This document shows positions 43,550-55,089 of a stretch of DNA of 64,000 bases, piece after piece (the first letter of the stretch is position 1; each line of letters begins with the position of its first letter). Both the position numbers and the translations under genes were made by a program. Source of the stretch: Phallus indusiatus (Eukaryota; Basidiomycota; Agaricomycetes; Phallales; Phallaceae); NCBI GenBank assembly GCA_027605045.1, contig JAQFWX010000004.1, positions 2,242,683 to 2,306,682 on the forward strand. Direction: 5' to 3'. The notes under the pieces are model-generated. The model had not been told where the DNA came from. It did no database searches and saw nothing but the letters and a program-made list of their open reading frames with translations.

Positions 43550-45353
43550 TGTAATTGGATTGAGCAGTGTTGTCGTCCACTGCTGCCCGGGTTTCATTAT
43601 AAATATTTGTTGGGTAAAAATCGCTTTAGAATGATCTTTCCTAATTCGTTTATTTTTTTCCGCTTTAACTTACGCATTTCCTCCTCTCTCATCATCCTAC
43701 AACCCCCATGCATTCACATATTTTTCGGCCTCGATCATTGCATGTACATTCCAATTCTTGCGGCTTTTGCATCTCCACATTCTCTCACACTTTACCAGTT
43801 GTATCTGGTATTCAACTCATGTTTTGTTATTGTCTTTTTACACCATCCTCTATTTCTCTACATCGGTAGTATCGACACCCATTTACTATTCGGAGCTTCA
43901 TAATACGTATGTGTACGTATTACTTGTTTAGTCGCATCTCAACTCAATTCTATACTTAGTAATGAATATATATGCTGCTTGTATTTTTAAAGTATGCACG
44001 GATGATGTTATGTATGTGTGAGAAATCACGGATTTCCTTACGTGGTAGTATTACTTTTTCTTCAAAAAATACAATCGCCGGTGATCGATGATCATTCATT
44101 CGCTACCCTTCGCTACCATAGAAGAATATCTTTTTCTTATAAGTACGAGAGTTGCATTGCAGAGAAATAATCCGACCATAATACAGATTACAAGATATAT
44201 GAGAAATGAGAAAATGACAAATGTGAAATTAAACAAACAGAATCAGAATCAGAAATAGTGATATAACAGGCACAGATAAGAAGATATAGAAAGCGAGATA
44301 GAGAACAGGTAGGACAGATAATAGACAATGCGCGGGAATTAAGGAAAAGGAACATAAGGGCTACAGTAGGACCCGTCCTGTATGGCAGGGTTTTGTTGAG
44401 TAGGGAAATAACGGGTGCGAAGAGAAGAGAAATTGGCGTCTATCAGTGGTGCAGATGAAAGCGAAAGAGGAAAGCATCGAGGACTCGCGCGATTTTGAAG
44501 CACGACTGCGCAAGCTGTTCGCCAGTTGCCATATCAATGATAGGAGGGAACTGTCGCGGTTGGGCAGGAGAGGTATAAGAGGTGCGGGACAAACCGTGAA
44601 GGGTCTGGGAACGCGGGCGGGCGGAAGGGAAGAGCGGACAAACGAGGGACTGATCCAACGATGGACGAAACGGCATGAGACTAGGACTTCGAATGCAAAG
44701 AAGAAGAAGAAAAGCGATACATGACTCTTATGAAAAAAATAAAAACAAAAAAAGATGACAGGATTGCGAAATTACAGGATACGATATAGGAAGTTTGAAA
44801 TGCGATATGTTGATATGCGAAGTAGTAATGCTGTTGTATGTAAGTAATGCAAGGGTATAAGAAAAGTTTACATGAAACAAAAATATGAAAAAATGATATT
44901 GCATTTTTCGAAATCCATGAGTCAATAGCCGTGTCCGCATTGGTCGGAACCCGGGTCGTGGCTGTCTAGCCTTCAATGGGATCGCTGCGATGATTGTTCT
45001 GTAGCTTGCCAGACGTTACTTCATGCTGGGTAACATAGGGCCTCAATACTTGATGAAGTCGTAATCAATGGAACGTCAAGGTAATAGCTGGTTTTCTCCG
45101 CAAGGAAAAGGAGGAAGAAGAATAAGGATGTCGACGACGAATGTAAGCCAGAAAAAGTATAACGCAGGTTGAGACAGAAAAAGAGAATAATATGGCTTGA
45201 AGGAGGAAAATAATAATAATAAACAACAAAGTTGGGGATAGCCGACGAAAATAAACCCCTCTCTGAATGTCTTCAATGCGGGTGGAATGAAAATTAAGGC
45301 GACATCGACATGAAGAAGAAAAAGGAGAATTATCCGTATCCTTTTTTCCCTGT
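43550..45353. other. 3' regions of convergent PNUTS-like and LDB-like genes
   Basis: About 1.8 kb. The left half is AT-rich 3' UTR-type sequence. A plus-strand frame at 44446-44724 (92 codons, Arg/Lys-rich) and its minus-strand shadow lack any recognisable domain or flanking splice structure. I see nothing else. Confidence 0.45.
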
Positions 45354-48300
45354 TTATCCAGCTTTTGACTTCCTTCTTGTGACCCTCTTGGCCGGAGGAG
45401 GTTGGGAGTCACCTTGTCCAATTGTATGATTACTCGCATCTGGAGCCTTGCGCTTCATAGCAGTCGGTCCCGATCCACTAGTTCCTTCACTTGCACCGGT
45501 CGCAGAGCCTCCGCCGCTGGTCTTGATACCATTCCCTCCTCCACTTGCATTTGTCGAACTCCCAGCGTTAGCACTTTTCGAAGGCGTCGATGGAGCCTGT
45601 GCACGAGGTGATCGATTCATAGTGGGATTCTGAATGGGATTTTGAGTCTGAGGGGTAACGTGTCCAAGAGGCTTAGTGAGATGTGCCATTTGCGGTGTAT
45701 GCTGTGCTGATTGTGGAGTGTGTGCTTGAGACTGAGATTGGAATTGGTTTTGTTGAGGAAGCTGTTGAGGTTGGTTTTGAGGTTGCGACTGTCCTTGGTT
45801 TGGCGGGATCCCAGATAGCGGAGCAGGAGGCGGAGGAGCGCCTTGCGATGGACCAAGTCCGTACAAACCCTGTGGATATCCGTACGATTGTGGAGGTTGT
45901 CCTTGTCCTCCACCACCACCACCAGGGCCTAAGGAAGAAGAGGCAGGATGCTGTCCACCCGGACCATTAACCCACATCGAACCTCCATTTCCACCAATTG
46001 GTCCTCCACCCATAAAGTTCATAGCACCACCTGGCATCGAATTGGGACCGATGCTGTACTGCACTTTAATCTGATTGGCGAGTGCTTGAAGAGCATCTGC
46101 AAGACAAAAAGTTGATGAGAACATTATATGATGAGAACAAAAAAACACGCGAGGAGGAAAACGAACCTATAGCACCCAAATCACGTTCCCGGGAGAATCG
46201 AAATATCTCCGTCATCTGACCAACATTTTCAGCGAGCTAATGACGATAATTTGAGCAACGATATTATTATTCCACGCCGATATGTATAAAAGAAACTGAC
46301 CTCTAAACACCTCATCGACGCTTGTGGAATCCCAAAGGCATTGATAGGTTCAGCAGGAATAACGGCTTGCTCTATCACAAACCGTTCTTCAACAGCACCA
46401 TTTCCACCACCTATATTGATAACAGGACTCTGCGTCATCTGCCCCTGCGAATACGGTTGGGAACCTTGACCGCCTTGCGATAGCGAACTAGATCCCTGAC
46501 CAACGCCACCCAACCCGTGACCATGAAATTCCTCCATCTTGACGTTAACGTTACCCCCATTAAACGGTCCAGAATTATTGTGACCAGCCGTTCCAGAGCC
46601 AGACGCCGACGAAGACGTAGAGGCGGGTGCAATATCAGGTGATCCCTGCGTTGTCGTCGCAGGCGTCGTCTTCTGTCCCTGCGTACGAGGACTATCCGAT
46701 AACCCGGCATTTCCAGCAGTCAAAGCGAGAGACGACGACAAATAAGGTATCCGCAAGCCTACGATTGATTCTACGTTGAGTAGTCTGTCGTGGAGGAACG
46801 AGTCAAAGACCATTGAATCGAACTTCAAGATATACGGAGGTTGGTTCGGCTGCTGAGATATAGGTTGCTGCCCTGGAACAGGCGGTGGAGGTATATGTGG
46901 TGAATGTGGCGTTCCTGGCGTACCCGGCGTCGGCCCACTCATACCATTAGCCGCATTATTAGCAGCATTCGCACCGGGTGGACCATTCATGGCATTTGAC
47001 CCACCAACTCCGCCTCCTACTCCTCCTCCTCCCACTGCGGAAGCAGGATTATAATACGCAGAAACTTGAGCTGAAAATGTTCCCTTCAGAACAACAGTGT
47101 GTCCGTCTGTAAACCTCCAAATCCATCGAGCTTGCGAACACTCGACGATACTAGCACCCCATTGAATCGGTCGCTCTTGTACATTATCTAACACAAAGTT
47201 CATCGACTTTACTCCGGCTTGAGAAGAAACTGTCAAAAACATCGCTATAATCTCAGGGCAAATTTCTATACAAATATAACAAAATTTTTGTTTTTTAAGC
47301 TAATGGAATAGAGCATTTTGAGCGAATTACTTACCGAATAACTTGGCCTCCCTCTTTTCATTATCCCTCCACAACGTCAACTTCCACGACGAATGAGGTG
47401 AAAAGTATTCATTCACAAGCTTATTCCAATAAGTCCGAGACTGTCGCTGTAAACATATCGAAACACAAATTAGAATGACCATGCTATCTTGAAAAAAGTA
47501 AGTAATGCAACACCATACCTCGTCACCCTCCGCACTCATCGCTCCACTAAAACTCAAAACGCGCATCAATCCTTGACCACTACCAACAACCGGGGGACTA
47601 CAATTAAAAAAGTTAAAATAACATCGTAAAACAAATCTAAAATGATTCTTACGGTGCTAATGCAGGCCTGATCAATCCGGCGGGAGGATGAGGAGGCATA
47701 CCACCACCGGGTCCAGTCGTTATCGTTCCCGGAGGTCCAAGCGGACCACCACCGCCACCAACACCATCACTAATAACACCCGGCGGTAAACTTGTTCTCC
47801 TAATCTGCGGACTCGTCGACGAAGAAGCAATAGACGGATTTCCATGTGGATGAGGCCCAGGACCAGCACCGGGTATAGGAAGAGGAAGAGGTCCTCCCAC
47901 TCCAGGAGGACCACCGCCGCGACCCATTCCCATCCCCATCCCCATCGAAACGGGACCACCACCACCAGTATGGTGTGGAAGAACGTTAGGACTCGAATGA
48001 GGTGTCTGAAGGTGATGTCGTGATGGTGGACGAGGTGTCGTTCGCGAATGACTCGAACCTCCTCCTCCGCCAGGTCCTTGGTTCGGTGTCGGAGCTTGGT
48101 GTACTTGATGCGGACTTTGAGTCATCAAAGGAGCGGTTGGACTTCGTGTAACGCTTGGATTCGGGGTATGTCCCCGCGTCTGCACCTGATCTGGATGACC
48201 ACCAGGCCCAGGAGCCCCGGGACCACCACCACCACCGCCGCCAATACCGCCAACACCACCACCAATACCACCACCAGGCGGTCCAAACATCGAGCCCATT

Positions 48301-51161
48301 CCTATATTCATCGGTACACCCACACCCATATTAGGAGGAATACCGCCAGTCATGCCTACACCTACACGATTGGGAGGATTACGTCCACCTGGTCCACCAC
48401 CACCACTAGGTCCGACATTCACATTCGAAGGACTCGGACCAGCACCAGGATGAGGAATCATAACAGAAGTAGGTCCAGGTCCGATTCCATTTCCGGGGGT
48501 TGTCGTTCGAGTGTTATTAGCATTGGGATTATTAGCATTCGGAGTCGACCCCGCGGATGCTCCCGGTGTACCCGATAACTGTGAGTGCGGGTGTGGATGT
48601 GAATGTGGATGGGGATGCGAATGTGGCGGTGGCGGCGGTGGCGGTCCTCCATGTCCATGAAGTAATTGACCATGAGTTTGCTGTGTTGGATGAGGAGGTC
48701 CAGCACCACCGCGCTGCATATTAGGACCCGAATTTCCTAGGTGAGGTGTTGACGGATGTGGATGCTGATGTTGTTGATGAGGATGAGGATGCGACTGATC
48801 TGGTTGAGATTGTTGTTGTTGCTGCTGTTGTCCAATCTGAGGACCACCGCCTCCGCCCATATGCATCATACCATTAGGTCCAAGACCGAGATTCGGATGC
48901 TGATGCTGTTGTAATTGCTGCTGCTGTTGCTGTTGTTGTTGCTGCTGTTGAAGTCCTTGAGGAAGATGTCTCTGTCCAGGCTGAGGAGGATGCGGGATCG
49001 TCGTAAATGGAGACGCAGCGTTAGGACCGACAGACGGTCCCCCATGCGGATTAGGTTTCGGAACTTGAGAATGCATACCTACTAACCCAGCGTTCGGACC
49101 AGTTCCAGGCGCACCACCTCCAACACCACCGCCACCAGCTCCTCCCGGAAGATTCGACTGGTAAGCATGAGGTTCTGGAATCAAAAACCCTCCATTCGGA
49201 TGTTGACCAATCCGAGGTACACCAACACCAACACCTCCTCCAGGTCCTCCTCCTCCTGCGCCTCCACCTCCGGGTTGACCTGTCCCTCCACCTCCACCAC
49301 CGCCTCCACCAAAAGCACCACCTCCCATACTCATCATCATCTGCTGCCGCCGCTCCTCCTGCTGATGCTGTTGTTGCAACTGCTCGAACTGATTCATCAT
49401 ATCACTCGTCGGTCCCGTAGCTAACCTCTGACCGGGACCTTGCGCCTGACCATGTTGCATCCCCTGTACAGTTTGCCCAACAACCTGCTGAGGTTGACCA
49501 GGTTGCCCTCGAACGCCACCCACACCCATAGGACCGCCGCCGGCTGTTCGATTCGGCGAAGGCGCGTTGCTGGAAGCTGCATTTGGAGGAACAGGTGTAT
49601 GAAGGTTCCCGTGTCCTGGTGGTTGAAATCCTAAAGACGACGATGACGGTTGATTCGGTTGTTGTTGTTGTTGTTGTGGATTACCGGGATTATTATTATT
49701 CTGATGCTGTTGTGATGACGGCGGCCGTGGTTGAGCTCCAGCAATACCAAACGGTGAATTTTGAGAAGCCTGTTGCTGTTGTTGCTGTTGCTGCTGCTGC
49801 TGCTGTTGTTGTTGTTGTTGAAGTGACTGAGGTTGAGATTGAGCACGATGCGGAAGGCCGGTTCCGACACCTGGAGGAAGACCCTGCCCTGGCTGTTGAG
49901 ACATACCCCCAATTCCCATATTCATCATCGTTATTCCCGGGGGTGGCCCACCTCCCGCACCTGCACCGCCACCGCCACCACGACCCATAACAGAAGGCAT
50001 AGTCATCCCACTGATAGTCTGAGAACCAAGTTGAGATGGATGTTGTTGACCACGACCCATTCCAATTGGAATATTAAACCCGTTCATATTGATTGAAGGC
50101 ATACCCATACCCCCCATTCCTATGTCACCCACGCCTCCAGATCCACCTTGTCCAGCTCCACCACCACCACCACCACCGCCAGGCGGCGGCCCGTGATTTG
50201 CCAACATTCGAGCGTTCGGACCACCCTGATGCAATGGACCGGTTATACTAGGCGGTAAGCCAGGATTGGATTGCTGTGTTGGAGCCTGATGATTATGTTG
50301 CAAGGGATTATTGAGATTCATATTATTCATATTTTGTTGTCCGAGATGGGGCGGTTGACCCTGGTGCGAGAGGTGAGGAGGTTGTTGAGGCGGTTGTTGC
50401 TGCTGCTGCTGTTGTAGGTGTTGTTGTTGTTGCTGTAGCTGCTGTTGGTGCTGCTGCTGCTGTTGATGTTGTTGTTGCTGGTGCTGGTGCTGCTGTTGCT
50501 GTTGTTGCTGTTGTTGAGAATTGAGGTGAGATTGCAATTGCTGATTTGGGGGTATACCGTGCTGAGGGATATGCGGGTGACCTTGTGGGTGAGGATGTTG
50601 CTGCATGGGCATCTGAAGACCCATCATACCGCCGCCGCCCATCATGGATGTCGGTAATTGTGGATTAGAACCACCCGAACCCGGCGCATTTGGGATTCGC
50701 CGTGCGCCTTGTGGGAGAGGTGGTCCGTGTGGATACATAGCGGCGGCGGCGGCACCAGCAGCAACGTTAGGATTCGTATTTGAATTCGGCATGAGACCCG
50801 AGCCGGATCCCGGAGGAAATCCGCGCGGCTGTTGATGGGGGTGTTGAGGAGTCATCATTACCCCTCTTTGTGATTGTATGTGGCCATGGGGAAGTTGCGG
50901 TATTGGATGTGGATTCTGCATATTCGACGGTATGTTTTGGCCTTGAGGTTGTGGCTGTTGACCTGACATCGACATTGACATAATTCCTTTTATTAATGAA
51001 TAAATAAATAAATATTTAGAAGGGGGTTTGAAAGCGGAAAAAGGAGCGAATTGCGTACCTTGTGCTGACGATGGTTGTGGCAACTGAGGTGGTTGAATTT
51101 GCGGCTGCTGATGCTGATGTTGTATCCCTAATTGAGTTGCTCCGTTACACAGGTTGAACAT
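45354..51161 (-). CDS. LIM-domain-binding protein (LDB/SEUSS/PtaB type)
   Basis: A very long nuclear co-regulator, probably the partner of a LisH-type factor as in fungal PtaB/Mfg1 and plant SEUSS. It begins MFNLCNGATQLGIQHQHQQP. A low-complexity region of more than 1,000 residues follows, with many poly-Q runs, Gly runs, HPH repeats and Pro/Asn stretches. The conserved LIM-binding domain then starts with LMRVLSFSGAMSAEGDE, QSRTYWNKLVNEYFSPHSSW and KLTLWRDNEKREAKLF. It continues VSSQAGVKSMNFVLDNVQER, WIWRFTDGHTVVLKGTFSAQ, ILKFDSMVFDSFLHDRLLNV and ESIVGLRIPYL, then INAFGIPQASMRCLE, and the dimerising ALQALANQIKVQYS. The end is basic (AKRVTRRKSKAG). One intron (50987-51058, 72 nt) is a multiple of three without a stop. 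About seven exons. Confidence 0.87.
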
Positions 51162-52341
51162 CGACGAACGACAATGGCTCGACGCTGCTCACGGTAATTG
51201 TTGCAGTAATGGGGAATAGTCGGTAGTCGGTAAGAAGCAAGTGGTCAAAAAAAATTTTTTTGGGAAAAAAAAGCACGGATGAGCCAAGTTGGAAGGAGAG
51301 AGGAGGGGGGTTGATCAATGGCCGAGTCAAATTCAGCGCCAACGGAGGACCCTAATCAAATTGGACAGTCACGCTAAATGTTTCGAAAAACAATAATACA
51401 ATTAATAGAGTACTATACCCTAGAGCTACTATAAAAACGACCGCTGATGTTGTTGGGAATGCGGATCGAAAGCAGTCTTACGAACACGGGCATGAGAAAA
51501 GAAGACGGCCAACGCAGAACAATCAATGATGAACTTACATCAAAAGTAGTCCGCTGGAAGTAACTTTGGTATCACTTTATGTGATAAACGGATAGGAGAG
51601 AGAGGGAGAGGCGTGAGGCTTAAAAGGGAGTCGTCGCTGCTACCGTTGTAGTGAAATGTGGCAAGCGAGGGTTTGATGGGAGCCAAGGGAGTAGCGAGGT
51701 AGACAGACACTTGGGCGAAGGGATCGAGATTGCGAGCTGAACGATGGAGGAGCAGCGAGACGACGACACGAGACAACAGCCGACGCAAAAAGCAGAATTT
51801 CGGAAAGAATATGAAGAGGGGGAGATCGACGACGACAACGACGACAACCACGGAGCGGAGAGAGTTGATGACGCAGAGCGCGTGTCAGGAGAGCAGGGAA
51901 GGGAGGAAATAGGAAAAGGAAAAAAAGAAAAAGAAAAAGTGGGAGAAAAATAGAAAATAGAAACCAAAAAAGCAACGCCGACGGAATTGAAAATTGCAGC
52001 AAATGTTAATAATAAAATGTGGTGCTGCTGTGTGTCCAACACCAAACTGGACTGAACTTGCTCAGAGCAGCAGACACTCCCAAAGGGCGGATTGAACGAC
52101 CGTGGCAGAGTGTGACGGTGTTGTGTCACACACCGGTGTCACATAAGGTCACACAGCTTCGAATTTGACGGCATCTAATATCGTCCAGATTCCCCTTTGA
52201 CCTATTCCATTGATCATCGGCGGTGACGTAAGCATCGGCACCGCCATCTTTTTTTTCTTTTCTTTTCATTTTGGCCAGTTCTGACGCATTCCGACCGTTT
52301 TTTTTTGAGCTTCTCTCTCTATTTTTGTTTGCTAGGCTGCA
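51162..52341. promoter_or_regulatory. divergent promoter region, LDB-like / IMP3
   Basis: About 1.2 kb between divergent start codons. It contains pyrimidine/purine-asymmetric tracts (51590-51960, gag/gac-rich on the plus strand), which give long unstructured frames on both strands, and a ttctctctctatttttg leader just before IMP3. I see no gene. Confidence 0.5.
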
Positions 52342-53175
52342 ATGCGTCAACTCAAGTATCACGAGCAAAAATTACTCAAAAAAGTCGACTTTCTCAACGT
52401 GAGTCAACACTTTTCCGGCGTTTTAATTTCCGCACTGACACCAGACTTGCAGTGGAAACAAGATGGCGACCAGCGCGAAGTTAAAGTCATGCGGCGCTAT
52501 CATATTCAAAACAGAGAAGATTATCACAAGTAAGCCAAACAAATAGCATCGCTTTTTATCGTTCGTTGAAAGATAAATGTTTGTAGATACAACAAGTTGT
52601 GCGGCTCCCTCCGTCAATATGCCTACCGTCTTTCTTCCCTTCCAGCAGAAGACCCCTTCCGCGCCAAAATGGAAGCCCAACTCCTTTCGAAACTCTACGA
52701 TATGGGAGTTATTAACACCGCGACCAAATTGAGCGACGTGGAGAATAAAGTCACCGTTGCAGCGTTTTGCAGACGGCGTCTTGCTGTTGTAATGTGTGTC
52801 CTTAAAATGGCGGAAACCGTTAGTACAGTAAGGTTTCAAGCCCCCCCCTTCCGTTGCCATCTCATTATGACTGAATTGTAAAATGTTCTTTTGCAGGCCG
52901 TAAAGTTCATCGAACAAGGCCATGTTCGCGTTGGTCCCGATACCATTACCGACCCTGCATATCTGGTTACAAGGCAGGTTATGTCGTGATTCATACTACT
53001 GGCTGTCCTGTTGACCTTGCCTTGCTACCAGACACATGGAAGATTTCGTAACATGGGTAGATACCTCTAAACTCAAACGCACAGTTATGCAGTACAATGA
53101 TGAAGTGCGCAGTCATCTATTTGTTTCTACGCATACTGACAATTTGTTTAGCTGGATGACTTTGATCTTCTATAA
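52342..53175 (+). CDS. IMP3: U3 snoRNP protein IMP3
   Basis: A component of the U3 small nucleolar ribonucleoprotein in the small-subunit processome, needed for early pre-rRNA cleavage; it helps U3 pair with pre-rRNA. Exon 1 (52342-52398) reads [19 protein letters not shown]. It is followed by [20 protein letters not shown], then [19 protein letters not shown] and [13 protein letters not shown]. The S4 RNA-binding domain has [40 protein letters not shown] and AYLVTR. The end is [19 protein letters not shown] with QYNDE, and a final exon LDDFDLL. The product is about 185 residues, the normal size for the family. Introns are 50-70 nt. All diagnostic blocks are present. Confidence 0.95.
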
Positions 53176-55089
53176 TACTACAATGCAATTACGTGGCGGA
53201 ATCTGCATTTTCTGTCCGGGCATCATACATTAAAGCAAATTGCTGTCCCGGTATATATGACATATACACGTATGGGTAGCATCAGGCTGTCAGACTCCAC
53301 GTTTCATGCTTTGTACTTACGTACATTACTTGCACTGCCTCCGCACACCTGCTAGCCTGCAAGCACACCGGAGCTCATCTTACGGCATAGCAATATGTTA
53401 CGCACACACCTTCTGAGTCAAAAATAAAACACATGCATTATTACCCCTTGCGCACACTCATCATAGCTTTATTCTTTTTGTTTTCGAAATTGTCAATGGA
53501 ATACTTGGGTGTACAAATAAACAATCAACTGATGTATCAATGGTGCGATTGACGGTGCCAGTTGATCCTGTCCTCGCTTTTTGATTTTTTGATGTGTCTG
53601 GTTTTTCTGTGTCAATCCCAATTAATGACGAGCCGATCTTTGACAGGTTGGTGCCCATCCCGCCTTATATCTTCGTTGAGTGTATATTTACGGTCAATTG
53701 ATATAAACTCCACACACTTATTCACTCCGAGCGTATCAAACTAAATTCAGGGCGTAGTGTCAAAAGGCAAATTTGGTTTTATGTATCAAAGTGAACGTTT
53801 GACTTTTTGTTTCAGATCTCTGAGAAAGTCTCCCAAGACAGCCAGAATTGTGCATCCCCGACAGACTTTGGAAGTTTTTGGTGAGAAATAAGTAGGCCTG
53901 GGAAGGGATTCTCGACATGACATGACGAAAAATACGTTCTTCACCGTCCAAGTACTCCACTCACCAATTCATTCTTTAAAAAAGTGCTTTTCTCATCGCG
54001 AAAATGCATTATCAGGCTAGCCCAATTTTGGGGTCCGAATCTTGTAGATATGGAATCGGCATTCCAACTTCTCTGGGAACTTTTTGGATAATTCTGATGC
54101 TCCAGGAACTCTTGTCGGACATTCATTTTACGCTTAACCCAATTCCATGGACCTTCTTTTCATATTTGAATCCAGAACGGTGTGATGTTTTTACCATAGT
54201 TTGCATGCAAATCAGTAAACAAACCTAAGAATTAGTGAAAAGTATCCTTCCACTTTGAACGATACAGTTGGTACTCCCCAAATTAATCCCCAAACGCCGA
54301 TTCGCATGAGTATTATAGTTTGTGATGACAAGAGAGCAATCGCCGCACTTGAGCTCACTTGACTAATGATTTGGAAAAAAAACATCTCTCCGAGCTTCTC
54401 ATCCAAAGATGCGAAATTTCAATCATCAAAGACTGGTCATTTCTGTGCATCTCCCTGCAAGTAAATTTGAGCGTAAAATCAGATCCAATTAACCCAAGAG
54501 TAAACGTACTAATGAGGTCGCGCGCGCACGTTAAATAGATTTGATGAGATTTTTTGGGGTTTTCTGCGGAAGACTTCTACCAGCTTCTACCGTTGATGCG
54601 ACTTGTTTCATGAAGAAACGTCTTTAGGTGAAAATCAGACCCGCAAAAAAAAACAATATCGCGAAACCCCATCGAAGCCATGGAAACCAAGCAAACGCTT
54701 TCGGACCACATGTTCGAAGGCGGAGTCGCAACCACAGGCAAAACCACCTGGCATGGCAAACGCGTGACATACGCTGTGTGACTCGCAAAAGCCTGATTGA
54801 AACTCTTCTCCAATTTCAAAAAAAACTAATAATTATACAGCTCTGTCCATATACTCTGCAAATTCTCACATCTAATCTCTTCCGAGCAAAAAAATCTCTA
54901 GAATTATTTCATCCTCGATCTCACAAGTTTATCTCAGGTCTCTCTTTGTGTCTGGCCATCATCACAACTTGGGCTTCTCCGGCCTCACCTCCCGCACCAG
55001 GTCTACCTCACCGTGCCTTTCCTCTTTAATTTCGTTTCTCAACATTCCAATACAACCCCGTTTACCCCGTCATCAGCACTTGGTAGATC
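53176..55089. other. gene-poor interval, possible decayed gene
   Basis: About 1.9 kb. On the minus strand, frames at 53941-54126 and 53760-53960 can be joined by a plausible intron (gtgagt to cttcccag) to give a continuous stretch FLKNELAYLFLTKNFQSLSG. I could not extend it to a full gene or recognise a family, so it may be a remnant. The last 300 bp are the kinesin promoter and pyrimidine-rich leader. Confidence 0.35.

Noticed and set aside
44446..44724. Arg/Lys-rich plus-strand frame between convergent genes
   Set aside because: Biased composition, no domain, and an equally long frame on the other strand.
51540..52129. Overlapping long frames on both strands
   Set aside because: They come from purine/pyrimidine-asymmetric promoter sequence between LDB-like and IMP3 genes, without domains or splice structure.
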